A stretch of DNA of 64,000 bases from assembly GCA_949752745.1 (NCBI GenBank), contig OX457027.1, positions 85,423,936 to 85,487,935 of the forward strand. Reading direction: 5' to 3'. Made by a program: the position numbers and the translations under genes. The notes under the pieces are model-generated. The model was given only the letters and a program-made list of their open reading frames with translations, was not told the DNA's origin and did not search any database. Position 1 is the stretch's first letter, and each line of letters starts with the position of its first letter. This document shows positions 33,725-46,017 of this stretch, piece after piece. This DNA is from Protula sp. h YS-2021 (lineage: Eukaryota; Annelida; Polychaeta; Sabellida; Serpulidae).

Positions 33725-33830
33725 AAGCCACACCATTGGTTACATTAGGCGGTGACTGCTGTAGCCACACCATTGGTTACATTAGGCGGTGACTGCTTTG
33801 GCCACACCATTGGTTACATTGGTTTATGTT
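33725..33830. repeat. 34-bp repeat, three units
   Basis: GCCACACCATTGGTTACATT plus 'AGGCGGTGACTGCT' is repeated three times. Confidence 0.85.
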
Positions 33831-33939
33831 TTGAGTGTAGACCAGCTGATTTTTGGGTGTAAAGGGGAAACATTTTGTTTTTGTACTTTCTGTATGTATG
33901 TGTATGTAGTGTGTGCGTCTGCTGTAGACACTTGATTTT

Positions 33940-34440
33940 GTTCACACAATAACTATCGAACGAGACGTCGGATCAGCTGCAACCTGATCGGATAATGCCT
34001 TGGGTTGGTCCGACAGTTGGGATTGTATTTGACGTATATTGGACAGCGCGTGACGTCATAACGTGAAAAAGTTGTCATCACTGTAGCATGCAGGACGAAA
34101 CATCGGTTAGCGTGAAGACGATAACAATGTTAAGACGATAACTGTCGAACGACAAGTCGAATCAGCTTCAAACTTGGTGGAATTATGACATGGGTGGAAC
34201 TTCCCTACCGCTTTGGGTGGAATTTCCCTGCCGCTGAACATCGGAGAAAGTTCAAACTTGGTGGGGTTGTTACTTGGTAAGTCTGAAAGATTCTGTCAAA
34301 TTTTGCCGCAAGCAAAACGAACAAGTACCGCGTATGACGTCATCACGTAAACCATGTACATATTGTGAACAAGATCTTGTGTGCAAAATATCTCGATAAC
34401 GGGAGATCGTATCGGCTTCATTTTTTACAGTCGTTGTCAT
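33940..34440. repeat. dispersed repeat family A copy
   Basis: Shares 'GAACGACAAGTCGAATCAGC', 'GCTGAACATCGGAGAAAGTT' and CGTGACGTCATAACGT with the copies at 230-1035 and 21770-22085. Confidence 0.65.
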
Positions 34441-34479
34441 TTGGTTGCCAAGCTGTTCCATATACATTAATAATTATGT

Positions 34480-36100
34480 AACGGTTAGCAATGTTTGCAA
34501 TACACTTTTATTTTTCACTTTAAAGTGGGTCATCTGTTATGACAAGCAGCTCACTATTTTTGCACCGAAATGTGCTGCTCCATCCCCCCCCCCCCCCCCC
34601 CCCTCTTCTCCAGCCTCTCGCCCACCGAGATGAGTCATCTGTTGCACGGTTACGAAGAGTGCCTTTCTGGTCCTTTTCGGCCGATGGGAATGTACGAAAA
34701 CAAGGTATTTATTATGGCTATAACTACACTTAGGGTACAGACCATAGGAGGTAGGGGGGGGGGGGTGGTTGATGTTGGGGGTGAAAGTTAGCCAAAAAAA
34801 ATACTGCGGTAAAACCTATTTGTAACTTCCTCCTTCAAGATACGGATAAAAAGACGTGAAGTAAAACCTGCCTGTCTTGACCACCTCCCAGACAAAGATA
34901 CGAAAAGTACAGTAAAACTGCTGTTATGACCAGCTTGGATAACCTGGATAAAAATGTAACGTACAGTAAATCTGTTTTAGCGACCACCTTTCAGACTCGG
35001 ATAAAGAAGTACAGTAAAACCTGTTAGTGATAACCTTCTAGACTTGGATAAAAAGGTGTACCGGAAGCTGTTCTGTAGTGACCACCTTCCAGACCCAGAT
35101 AAAACACCTGTACCTGGACTTGTATAAAAAGCGGATTGAGATACCCACAAGGCAAATTACGTACCCCCCCCCTCCCACCCCCCCCCCCCTCCTTCTCTTC
35201 AAAAATTGGATTAAGGTGGTACGCAACCCGACTTCTGGTTGCATGAGATATATTTATATTAGGTAAAAGGTCTTATTATTCTGAAAATAGTGCAGACTTA
35301 TTCAAATAAAACTTTTTGAAAGGTTGTTGGGGGGAAACGTTTGTTTATGTTTACAAAAACAAGAAGGCAACGTCTGGCTGGTAAAAGTTTGTTTACTTGT
35401 TCGGGTACACTCTTGTTGCTGAGCATTGCCCGTTCCATTTTTGTTTATTTTTAAAATTTTGACAGTGAATAATGATTATTCGTACAGAAGTAAATCTCTT
35501 ATTTCAGTAAAATAAAAATGGAAAATGGTTATTGGTGAATTGTGGGTTTAGTTGGAGAGACGTTTGTTTTTGTTAACAAAAACAAGAAACTAAATAGGTG
35601 TCGATTGAAAGTGTATGATACAAGCAGGTTTTGTGTGCAGTGGCTGTTCCATTTGTTTTTCAGTATTAAAGTGGGTCATCTGGTATCTTCTGTTGGTCAC
35701 GGGGGGGGGGGGGGTTACGGTAAGCAAGACAACAAATCACCAATGAAATGGTGGCCCTGGTGAAAAAGACTTACAGTAAAACCTTCTAGACCAGGGTTAA
35801 AAAAGAGTAGAGTATAATCCCAGTTTAAAGTACCGCATTCCACATTGTTTAACTTGTGCCTAGAGGTATATAGAAATTAAGGATTAAGATACCCACAAGA
35901 GAGGTTACGTAATTAACTTTGTAAAATGAAAGCGGGGCAAGCGGTGGAAATGGATGGAGGGGAGGGGGGAATACTTGTTTTTGTTATAAAACAACAACAA
36001 AAGGGCAATGGCTGGCTAATAAAAGTGTTTGATATGTTCGAGTACACTGATGTTGGTGTGCACTGGCCGCTCTAGTTTAACTAGCGGGTATTATGTTTGT
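34480..36100. repeat. dispersed repeat family B copies
   Basis: This is a long stretch with the family B module order, apparently two or more copies in a row (heads at about 34617 and 35660). It has C runs at 34588-34603 and 35166-35188, and G runs at 34757-34766 and 35701-35714. Confidence 0.65.
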
Positions 36101-38120
36101 TAAGAGCTGGTGTGGAAGATATTGTTAAAATATTGTAGTGAAGTGTTACATCCCGGTGTACATACAAACAGCATGTGTAACAAGTAACCTTGCTGTAAAC
36201 GTGTTGATGTCAAACTAAATTATTTTAATCTTTAAGAAAAGCGTGGTGATACAGAGTTATCACTATCCGAATAAAAAAGATATGAATGTTTTCAAATAAA
36301 TACCGGTGCATATATATGAATGTAGAACCAAACTCCCTGTGAAAAATGGAGACATCATTACCAGTTAAACTTCCGGTGTACTTCTGGCGTACAAACTTGA
36401 ATACGCCGTCGACTTCCGGCGTGCAGACTTGAATACGTAATCAGTTCCGGCGTACAGACGCGGGTGCGTAATCAGCTCACGGTGGTAATCAGCTTCCGGT
36501 GTACAAAGTCGATGGCGCAATCAACTTCCGGTGTACACGTATTGGCATCTAAATAACGGACAAACAAAGAAAAACACAAATTTATTCAGATGCGTTCACT
36601 CTTTAGTATTAACGGTGATGAGGAAACAGCACTATGAAGATTATCCTTGTTGTTACCGTGGTTTTGCTGTAGTCAAGAGACCTTATTAAGGTGATGAGAT
36701 TTGAACGGGTGTTTATTCCTGTTTTTGTTTTGTATATAAAATAACATGTGGAGACTGAAATCCTAACTGCCTTAAAAAAAACGGATTATGCATGCGTGCT
36801 GTAAATAGTGTGGAAAATGTTGTAAAATATAGTTCCCACATCACTGCATTGTCCGTCTGTGTTTGTGGGTGCGCGTTCTAAAATACATCGCATGAACTAA
36901 TTCAGTTAAGTGATTATGAGAGGTTTGCGTAATCCACCCCTCCCCCGTCCCCATCCCAACCCCAGCGAAGGAGGACAAGCATATAGTTGTTGTCGTATCT
37001 GTTTGTGTGTTGTGAGCACTACTTACGACATGTTGGAAGTTTTGGGTAGTGCACAGCCGTTCATGTCGACTTTGCAGTCCCGTTAGATCAGTGATGACGT
37101 CAATGTTATATTTCCTGAACGAAAGCCCACGAGTATGAGGTCGTTTGGCGTCATCGCGTGTAGCTAGAACATCTTGCACATTAATTAACCAAAGTGTAGT
37201 TTTAGGGATGCATGTTGGACCAGTGAAGCTGACTCTACTGAACCAGCTTCAGTGTCCGGTGGAAGGGGTAAATGAGGGATACATGTGTATGTTGGCGGGA
37301 GGGAGGGGCATAGTTGTAGTATAATTTAAAAAAGGCTATATATACATGAAAATCATGTATATTACGTCATGTCGGAAGAGGATTCTTTCTGTTATAAAAT
37401 TAGGCGTATTCTTTGACCTAGTAATCAAATGTTATTTTGCTGCAGTAAAATAACATGTGATTGTTAGTTGTTACTTGTTTTCAGTAAAAGCAATAAAATA
37501 GGAAATAGATGACAGAGAACAATGGAGATGGTCGGGAAGATATATGTTTGTGTGTTAAATTAATAAATAGTTCAGGTTTCAATAGAAAGTTTGTGGTGCT
37601 GATTTGTGCACTGATAATCGTGTGCACTGGCCGCTCTTGTTGCCCCGTAGTCGATTACTGTTTTAAAATATGTGATAAAAGTGGGCGTTCGGATGTGGAG
37701 GAATTGGTCAGTTCATCACAATTTGAACGACTTTTCAAATAGTTATAAAGAGTTCCAATCCTTGCAGTTTTTTGTTTCTTTAAAAAGTCTACTATATCCC
37801 TTGTTGAAAACAAGCTTCGAAAATGTGAAATTAAAATGATGACCCAGAAGACAAAAAGTGCTTAAATCGAACTTTCTGAGTGAAAAAGTGGGAATTTTGG
37901 TGTTCTTTTCCGTAGAAATCCTGAATGGACAGTTTTAAATAAACTACAAAAAGCAATATCTATGGATAAGTCAAAATCTGCGCACATTAAACACTTTGTT
38001 GTTTAAAAGACGAATTTATCGAGCAGATCATAATTCAGATATTTTTATGATTTGCAGAAACAGGCGTTATTGTCAGAGTTTGTTCTGGGATAGACTAACG
38101 TAGATTAAGGGCAGTTCAGT
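36101..38120. other. intergenic stretch with a short tandem repeat
   Basis: A degenerate 30-40 bp repeat around CTTCCGGTGTAC and CTTCCGGCGT lies at about 36365-36545. A family B fragment lies near 37510-37650. No gene was recognised; a 112-codon minus-strand frame at 36841-37179 has no recognisable domain. Confidence 0.4.
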
Positions 38121-38125
38121 TCAGG

Positions 38126-38331
38126 CAGTGACGGTTAGTTTAGTGGGTTAGAGCGTTCATCTGATAATCCCGATGTCCCGAGTTCGAAACAGCTCGGGGT
38201 GATAAGCAGGAGATGACGTTCTCTTGACGTTTGCCTTAGCTGAGCGAATGCAGTGGGTTAGATCACTTATCAAGGAATTCAAAATTAACGCCCACTGAGG
38301 CTTTCGGCCATTCCTTAACAAAAAAAAAAAC
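38126..38331 (+). mobile_element. tRNA-derived SINE
   Basis: The 5' part resembles a tRNA promoter: an A-box-like TTAGTTTAGTGGGTTAGAGC at about 38132 and a B-box-like GAGTTCGAAAC at about 38180. The anticodon stem does not pair, so this is not a functional tRNA. An unrelated body follows, then TTCGGCCATTCCTTAAC and an A run. Pol III-type boxes plus an A tail indicate a SINE. Confidence 0.65.
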
Positions 38332-38354
38332 TTATATAATCCTCTACATATTTC

Positions 38355-38622
38355 AGTTAGATTGAGTCTGTCGTGAGCCTCACGAGTCTACCCCGGAATA
38401 GACTCGCTTTGTCGTGAGCCTCACGAGTCTGCCCCGGAATAGACTCGCTTTGTCGTGAGCCTCACGAGTCTGCCCCGGAATAGACTCGCTTTGTCGTGAG
38501 CCTCACGAGTCTGCCCCGGAATAGACTCGCTTTGTCGTGAGCCTCACGAGTCTGCCCCGGAATAGACTCGCTTTGTCGTGAGCCTCACGAGTCTACTCCA
38601 GAATAGACTCGCTTTGTCGACA
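38355..38622. repeat. 41-bp minisatellite with internal hairpins
   Basis: About six and a half units of CGTGAGCCTCACGAGTCTGC plus 'CCCGGAATAGACTCGCTTTGT'. Each unit contains AGACTCG and CGAGTCT as an inverted pair. Confidence 0.92.
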
Positions 38623-38919
38623 GTGTCTTATTTCGCCTTAAAAAAGTCCATGGCTGCTTATTTGTTTTATGTGTTCTTATTTCAAATAATAGAGTTGTAT
38701 TATTTGCTTTACATTATCTGGACGTGAAGAAAAGAAATTAATTTGCAAGTGTGCTGTATTTTCTTCGTTTAAGTTAAAAAGCTGTAAAATAAGATATGAT
38801 GTAGCAAGTTTTATGAGCGGAGCGTAGGGAGGGGGTTGTATTATATTTAACACGGAAGCATTATCATCAGAGAGAACCGTCCCGGTAACTAACAGACAGA
38901 GTATTCAAGTTATTCAGTT

Positions 38920-38966
<47 letters not shown>

Positions 38967-39139
38967 CGCATCCGCGCGTTGTACCGCTAGTTGCTTGACT
39001 GTCTTTGTGTACCTTGTTATGGGCATTGTTTTCTTGTGAGTTCGCTCTTGGAGATGTTGTGTGATATAATATAGTTAACGCAGATAAAAAAAACCCCGTG
39101 ATACTGTTGATAGTAGGTAGTGTCTCTCCCGGTTGGATA
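38623..39139. repeat. unassigned DNA with a TA microsatellite
   Basis: A (TA)n run of about 17 units lies at 38927-38962. No other feature was recognised. Confidence 0.7.
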
Positions 39140-39325
39140 TGCCACTGTTGAATAGTTTTAGAGTGGGCGTGAGGTCGCGTTTTCTGCCACTTGTACAGTT
39201 TTAGAGTGGGCGTGAGGTCGCGTTTTCTGCCACTTGTATAGTTTTAGAGTGGGCGTGAGGTTGCGTTTTCTGCCACTTGTACAGTTTTAGAGTAGGCGCG
39301 AGGTCGCGTTTTCTTCCTTGTGCCA
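39140..39325. repeat. 44-bp minisatellite, four units
   Basis: Units read TTTTAGAGTGGGCGTGAGGT then 'CGCGTTTTCTGCCACTTGTACAG'. Confidence 0.9.
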
Positions 39326-39717
39326 CTGTTATTACGAGAACGCTTTATGTTTATGTTCACGCGTGTATTCAAAAGCTGAGTGAACTACTGGTTGTAGACT
39401 TGATGTCAGCAGACAGCTACTAATCGTCTTGTTATCGCCCGTGTAACAGAGGGATATACTTATAATCTTGTTATTGTTATCAGCAAGTTATGAATAAATA
39501 ATGGTTGGTATTAAAAAATAAAGAAAATAGTTGGTATTTAAGATAAGGACTGACCAATGGAAGAAGCGCGCGTTAATTGTAACTTCCTTATTGTTTTGAG
39601 TGTCTTCGAGTTTTTTTTTTCAATCGCTGTTCTTTTATCACGTGCCACAATTGTTAATCCTGAATGAAAAAAAAGAAAAATAGAAATGCTGCTTCAGTGG
39701 AAATGCAAGAGTAGCCT

Positions 39718-40690
39718 TCCGGACAATTGGCCTGGCGACAACACGCCCTGCGACAATTGGTTTAACCGTTTGTAGGTATACGGACAATTGGCCTGGCGAC
39801 AACACGCCCTGCGACAATTGGTTTAACCGTTTGTAGGTATACGGACAATTGGCCTGGCGACAACACGCCCTGCGACAATTGGTTTAACCGTTTGTAGGTA
39901 TACGGACAATTGGCCTGGCGACAACACGCCTAGCGTCAATTGCTGTAACCGTTTGTAGGTATACGGACAATTGGCCTGGCGACAACACGCCCTGCGACAA
40001 TTGGTTTAACCGTTTGTAGGTATACGGACAATTGGCTTGGCGACAGCACGCCCTGCGACAATTGGTTTAACCGTATGTAGGTATCCGGACAATTGGCCTG
40101 GCGACAACACGCCCTGCGACAATTGGTTTAACCGTTTTTAGGTGTATGGACAATTGGCCTGGCGACAACACGCCTAGCGACCATTGGTCAGACCGTTTGT
40201 AGGTATCCGGACAATTGGCCTGGCGACCACATACCCAGCAACAATTGGTTTAACCGTTTGTAGGTATACGGACAATTGGCCTGGCGACAACACGCCCTGC
40301 GACAATTGGTTTAACCGTTTGTAGGTATACGGACAATTGGCCTGGCGACAACACGCCCTGCGACAATTGGTTTAACCGTTTGTAGGTATACGGACAATTG
40401 GCCTGGCGACCACGTACCCAGCAACAATTGGTTTAACCGTTTGTAGGTATACGGACAATTGGCCTGGCGACAACACGCCCTGCGACAATTGGTTTAACCG
40501 TTTGTAGGTATACGGACAATTGGCCTGGCGACAACACGCCCTGCGACAATTGGTTTAACCGTTTGTAGGTATCCGGACAATTGGCCTGGCGACAACACGC
40601 CCTGCAACAATTGGTTTAACCGTTTGTAGGTATTCGGACAATTGGCCTGGCGACAGCACGCTCAGGGACAATCGGTGTAACTTTTTGAAC
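39718..40690. repeat. 61-bp minisatellite, about 16 units
   Basis: Each unit contains GGACAATTGGCCTGGCGACA and, about 30 bp later, CGACAATTGGTTTAACCG, so two CAATTG palindromes occur per unit. Most units are almost identical. Two to four variants carry 'CACATACCCAGCAA' or 'CGCCTAGCGACCATT' changes. Confidence 0.95.
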
Positions 40691-42150
40691 ACTGCGACAG
40701 TGCGTCTTCTGAAAATTTGCCTGAACTGCAAAATGCAAACACTCGAACTGGGCACTCTTGGGTCCCCTGGCGCGATCCCATTTGGGGGCAGGTATGTTTG
40801 CACGACAGTGCTCCGGTGATAGACTTCGTGGAAAAGTTCGTCGTGGAAAAGTTAACCATCCCCTCTCTTGCCCTGTAAGTGCATGTGTACTAAATATAGG
40901 GTATCATAGTGCACGTATACTTAATAAAAGACACCCGTGATTTATTTGACTAACATGAAAGCAGTCATACTGGGCTTATAACTTGCATCTCATGTGTATC
41001 CCGAGCAAAAGCATCGCAGACAGAGTGTTATAATAATTATAATTATTAAATGAAATGTTTCTGAAGTATAACTTAAATAAAAAACCCATTTAAAAATAAT
41101 ACTGTATAAATATTCTAGTTTTATAAATTTTTTAGAATTTTAGCTGAAATTATGAGAAAAAGTGCTTATTTACACAGACATGTGTCTACTTTTATTTTTG
41201 GTGCTGCCAGAAAGCAGACAATAGGAATGCTTGACTTCGTGGCTGCATCGTTGTTTTGGACACTAATGTTTTGTCACAAGGAGTGCTTTTCAAGAAAGTG
41301 TGGTGGTGACAGTTCTATAATTATCTTTTTGTGGTAAGGGCGAGTGAGGAAGGGTACTTTAACAGTGAGTATCACCACCCTTTACACAGTGAATATAACC
41401 ACCCCTTGCATAGTGAATATCACTACGCCTTGCATTTAATAGATACATGTACCAAGTTCCTCAGTCACATATAGTAGAACTCTCACTAACCCGACGTCAC
41501 CGAAACCGTGCAAAAGTACGCCGAATTAACCGTGCTATTGGCTTGTCCAATATTTTGTTACCGTCTTGGTTTTCGTGTGTAATGCATAACCATGTGTAAT
41601 GTGCAACAAACTTTTTTAAACAAATCTGAAAAAAAGCATGTTTTACTCTGTACATAATGCGCAGTCCTGACTTCAAAGGATTTTGGTCGGATTTTTTCAT
41701 GGACGTTTTGTTTCACCTTTGGAACAACCTGATTTTGCAATTTGGTGTTTTTGCAACTTTTTCAGATCAACCGAAATCTGCCCAAAACTTGAGACATATC
41801 TAAAGTGGGCAAAACTGAGAAAAAGGGAATAAAACTGGAGCAGTAAATTAGTCATGTGTAATGCGCATCTAGACATCATGAAAAAGACTGCAAATGCGGT
41901 TTAATTAAACTGGCTCCCTTTCTGCGTAACGATTTTGTCGGATGTAGTGTATCAGTTTAATTACGGTAGAGCACTGGTCAATAATTTGTTGGTACCAGTT
42001 ACAGTAATTCAGGATTCTGAGCGTGTGGCAGTGATATAATGGTTATCAGCAAACTTCAGATACTCGTATTTACAAAGCAAAAAAAAAACGCGCTTCTGTT
42101 GGCGTCAAGTAACACTCAGTTCACAGCGAGATTTCTCGGTTCTCTTTCTG
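40691..42150. other. intergenic DNA, few features
   Basis: A 30-bp triplet repeat (GTGAATATCACTACCCCTTGC type) lies at 41365-41435. The segment near 41475-41530 (GTAGAACTCTCACTAACCCG) resembles the end of a pogo/Tigger-like element, but the opposite end was not found. No gene was recognised. Confidence 0.35.
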
Positions 42151-42154
42151 TGTT

Positions 42155-42492
42155 GTAAGGCATACGTCACATGGTATCGTCAGCGTAAGCCATACGTCAC
42201 ATGTTATCGTCAGCGTAAGGCATACGTCACATGGTATCTTTCAGCGTAAGGCATACGTCACATGTTATCGTCAGTGTAAGGCATACGTCACATGTTATCG
42301 TCAGTGTAAGGCATACGTCACATGGTATCGTCAGCGTAAGGCATACGTCACATGGTATCTTTCAGCGTAAGGCATACGTCACATGTTATCGTCAGTGTAA
42401 GGCATACGTCACATGGTATCTTTCAGCGTAAGGCATACGTCACATGTTATCGTCAGTGTAAGGCATACGTCACATGGTATCGTCAGCGTGCT
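42155..42492. repeat. about 29-bp minisatellite
   Basis: About 12 units of GGCATACGTCACATGGTATC plus 'GTCAGCGTAA'. The unit contains TACGTCA, a CRE-like half-site, but nothing indicates regulation. Confidence 0.9.
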
Positions 42493-43290
42493 GACCAGTG
42501 TGTAGTGGCGCCATGAATCAAATTATGATGTTATATAGCCTAGTGTTGTAATGTTTCTTTTGATTTCTTTACTGGTTTGTTCGTTTTTCCCGGTGATTTA
42601 CATTTGTTATTTCTCTATCTTTTAAAGAAAACAGCTTTTACGTTCATGTATCGTAAATATGCTCCGCGTTTACGCAATGTCGTGCTTGCGTTATTTTACA
42701 GCTTTTACTATTATCGTTTTGAATGTGTGGTACCAGCGTGCTTTGAACCTCGTCATATTTTGTGAGTGGATATATCGAACTGTCCCTTATGTTTTTATTT
42801 CGTTGTCTTTTTTTTTTTTTTTTTTTTTTTGCTTACGAAATTAAAACTGACTGAGGACATAGCAAATTTATTTAGCAGTTGTCAGATTGCTGTATGAAAT
42901 TGTAATATTTTTCTTCTTCATTTCTTGTTGAAAGTATAAAAGAATGAATGTACAGCTATTGTAGTAAAATCATGATTTTTGTGTGTTAAGATACCAAGGT
43001 AGCACAAACAATAAAATATGTTAATAGCAGGTGTTTCAATGCCTTCAGTACGAAATTTTTTATTTCTGAAGTTTCCCTCCCCAGAAAACCGTAGCAGGTG
43101 GGAATAGGGCGGCTCTTTAATTCACATTTTCCCGTCTGTGTGACAGGATAAGCATTAAATGTATACATCTTCAGACTTGGATTTCTGAAAATTGTAATGC
43201 ATTCGGTGCGAAAACGAGCCTGAAGTGATCTTAAGCACGGCAACTATTCGCCATGAACACTGTCATAAGCCGCCATTACATCCATGTTAC
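42493..43290. other. AT-rich intergenic DNA, nothing recognised
   Basis: There is a T run at 42809-42830. No gene or clear repeat was found. Confidence 0.35.
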
Positions 43291-43950
43291 TCTCACGTAC
43301 AGCGTATAATGATCAGGACTACGATGAAGCGTGTGATCAGGAGTATAATGAGGCGTACGATCAGGCCTGCGATCGGGCGTGTGATCGGGAGTATGATGAG
43401 ACGTGTGATCAGGAGTATGATCGCGAGTATGATCAGGCGTGTGATCGTGAGTCTGATGAGGCGTGCGATCGGAGTATGATCGCGAGTATGATCAGGCGTG
43501 TGATGATGAGTCTGATGAGGCCTGCGATCAGGAGTATGATCGCGAGTATGATCAGGCGTGTGATCGTGAGTCTGATGAGGCCTGCGATCAGGAGTATGAT
43601 CAGGCGTGTGATCATGAGTCTGATCAGGCGTGTGATCAGGAGTATGATCAGGAGTGTGATCATGAGCCTGATGAGGCGTGTGATCAGGAGTATGATCAGG
43701 CGTGTGATCTGGCGTGTGATTGGGAGTGCGATGAGGCGTGTGATCAGGAGTATGATGAGGCTGCGGTCAGGCGTGTGATCAGGAGTATGATGAGGCGTAC
43801 TATCATGGGTGGAGGTAGTTAGGCATATGCTCAGGCGTGCGATCAGGCAGATGATCACGAGTATGATGAGGCGTGTGATCAAGCGTGTGATTAGGCGTGT
43901 GATCATGAGTCTGATGAGGCGTGCGATCAGGAGTATGATCAGGTAGGGCA
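43291..43950. repeat. 12-bp based minisatellite
   Basis: Units of GATCAGGAGTAT, GATCAGGCGTGT and GATGAGGCGTGC alternate with higher-order periods of 24 to 84 bp. Plus-strand frames translate to acidic YDQACDRESDEACD repeats of up to 164 residues. Both strands and several frames are open, so this is treated as a non-coding array. Confidence 0.85.
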
Positions 43951-45050
43951 CATCGTTGACCACTCGGAACTAAACCTCCAATGAGAGTTGTGTTCTTATT
44001 TTTTTCTTTTTCTTTTCTTTGTATTTTAATGAAACTGAACATGTGTCCGTCGAAATACAGCTGCCCCGGCCCTATCCTCGACAACCGGATAAATCAGCTC
44101 AGATCAGCCCTAGTTGGGCCTGATGATCATGACAGCATCAACGGTAAACAATAACATAAAATTTTAAGTTCAAAGTCTAGATATTTTTTGTAGGCTATTC
44201 CGGAATATACTACCGATAATTCAAATAGAGAAATCAATAATGCCTCCTTTTTCTTAAACCAAAGGGTGAAAATAAGTTAATGTTAATTCTTATCCTTTGG
44301 CGAAAGGAAAATAAAAATATTGAAAAACTTACATTTACATTACATTTGCTTGTTTATTAAAATGTTGGTAGTTCAGTATCGAATAACCTAGTGAAATTTA
44401 AATCTTTTAAAACTTTATTTATATTTTCATTTGTTTCATATTTTCTATACATAACGCAAGAACGTAAGTAAAGTTGTTTATATAGTCTGCAACATGAAAT
44501 GATGAAATAATGAAAGTAATTTGATTCCTGCGACATTCGATTTATCGGTAGTCTATATCGGAATAGCCTACCAGAAAATATCTGGTTTCTTATTTGCTTC
44601 AAGTCTTATTTTAAATAATATGGTGTTGTTTCCAAACCGAGGTTACACATAAGAGCGCAGACTTCGATTTTCAGCACAACCTCCTCACAGGCGCTGCTTG
44701 AATCTTGTTCACATTCGCCTCTCACAGACGACAGTGTCATTGGTTAAAATTTTCGAATGGTACTAGTCTTTCTACAAAAGTACTTGAATACTCTGCAGGT
44801 ATACCCAGTATCTCGTTATTCTTGTGCTAGGAGATGAATATGGTCACGTGACTATTGTCATTGCCGAAGATTGGTTTCGGACGTGCTAATAAAGAAATGT
44901 TAAAGTTAATTTATCGTGGTCACAGGCCACAGGTCTAGCTGAAGGTGGGATTGGCAGAAAAAAGGTGAGATTAAGAAAAAGGAAGTCTTCATTTCTTTTT
45001 CATTGTTTCTTCCCCATACAGGATAATCTTACGTTTGTTTTCGAATGTTT
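43951..45050. other. intergenic DNA, nothing recognised
   Basis: I see no gene. Phrases ATTCCGGAATATACTACCG (about 44200) and 'ATATCGGAATAGCCTACCAG' (about 44556) form a diverged inverted or direct pair of unknown origin. Confidence 0.3.
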
Positions 45051-45400
45051 TCATGTTGTCTTGGACCTTCTTGGGTCGAATGTTTTCATTTTGTCTTGGT
45101 TCGATTGATTGATTGATTGATCAGATGACAACAGCAACCCGTAAGGGTCATATTGTGTCGGTTCTGGTAGAATGGGAAAAGTCTTGGATCGAATGTTTTC
45201 ATGTTGTCTTGGACCTTCCTGGGGTCGAATGTTTTCATTTTATCTCGGATTGAATGTTTTCATGTTGTCTTGGATCGAATGTTTTCAGGTTGTCTTGGAT
45301 CGAATGTTTTCATGTTGTCTTGGATCGAATGTTTTCATGTTGTCTTGGATCGAATGTTTTCATGTTATCCTGGATCTTTTTGGATCGAATATTTGCATGT
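45051..45400. repeat. 25-bp minisatellite
   Basis: About nine units of TCTTGGATCGAATGTTTTCA plus 'TGTTG', with a small unrelated insert (GATTGATTGATTGATC) near 45105-45122. Confidence 0.9.
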
Positions 45401-45459
45401 TGCTAAAATCCAATTACATTTGTATCCTGATTTTAGCCAAACTTCGAAATATAGCACCC

Positions 45460-45715
45460 CACGACACCACCACAGCAACTCAATACACAGCCCACAACAA
45501 CCCACGACACTGTCCTAAGCAACTCACGACACTGTCCATAGCAGCCCTTGGCACCAGCCACAACCCACGACACTGTCCATAGCAACCCAGGACACTGCGC
45601 TTAGCAGCCCACGACACCACCCACAGCAACTCACGACATTGTCCATAGCAACCCACGACACCACCCACAGCAACCAAGAACACAGTCCTCAGACACTACC
45701 CATAGCACCCATGAC
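45460..45715. repeat. about 20-25 bp minisatellite
   Basis: About ten degenerate units of CCCACGACACTGTCCATAGC with 'CACCACCCACAGCAA' variants. Confidence 0.85.
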
Positions 45716-46017
45716 ACCAACAATGCAGTGAAATTAAAATAAATGAAATCCTCATTTTCTTGGTTTTGTCTATCAATACAATTTTATTTGATAACTTTTA
45801 ATTTAAGATGTGTATTACAATGTAACAATTAGGTCTTTCAAAAACAATCCTCTTTTTTCAATACTTCACAGCGAAGTGACGGAAAACTGGACATTCTGAG
45901 GAGAAAATATTAATACAACAAAGACAAATGTTCCGTTTATCTTTACAATATCAAAACATGGCTGTATCTCTGATTTTCTTCAAGTAAACAGACACACATC
46001 TTTGTCGGCCGCTGCGG

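Noticed and set aside
38127..38195. Functional tRNA-Ile(GAT)
   Set aside because: The A and B boxes look right, but the anticodon and acceptor stems do not pair and the T loop is too long; a SINE fits better.
38355..40690. CRISPR-like repeat arrays
   Set aside because: The repeats are contiguous tandem units without variable spacers, and the DNA is animal.
42231..42431. 66-codon frame with VRHTSHVIVS repeats
   Set aside because: It is a translation of the 29-bp minisatellite.
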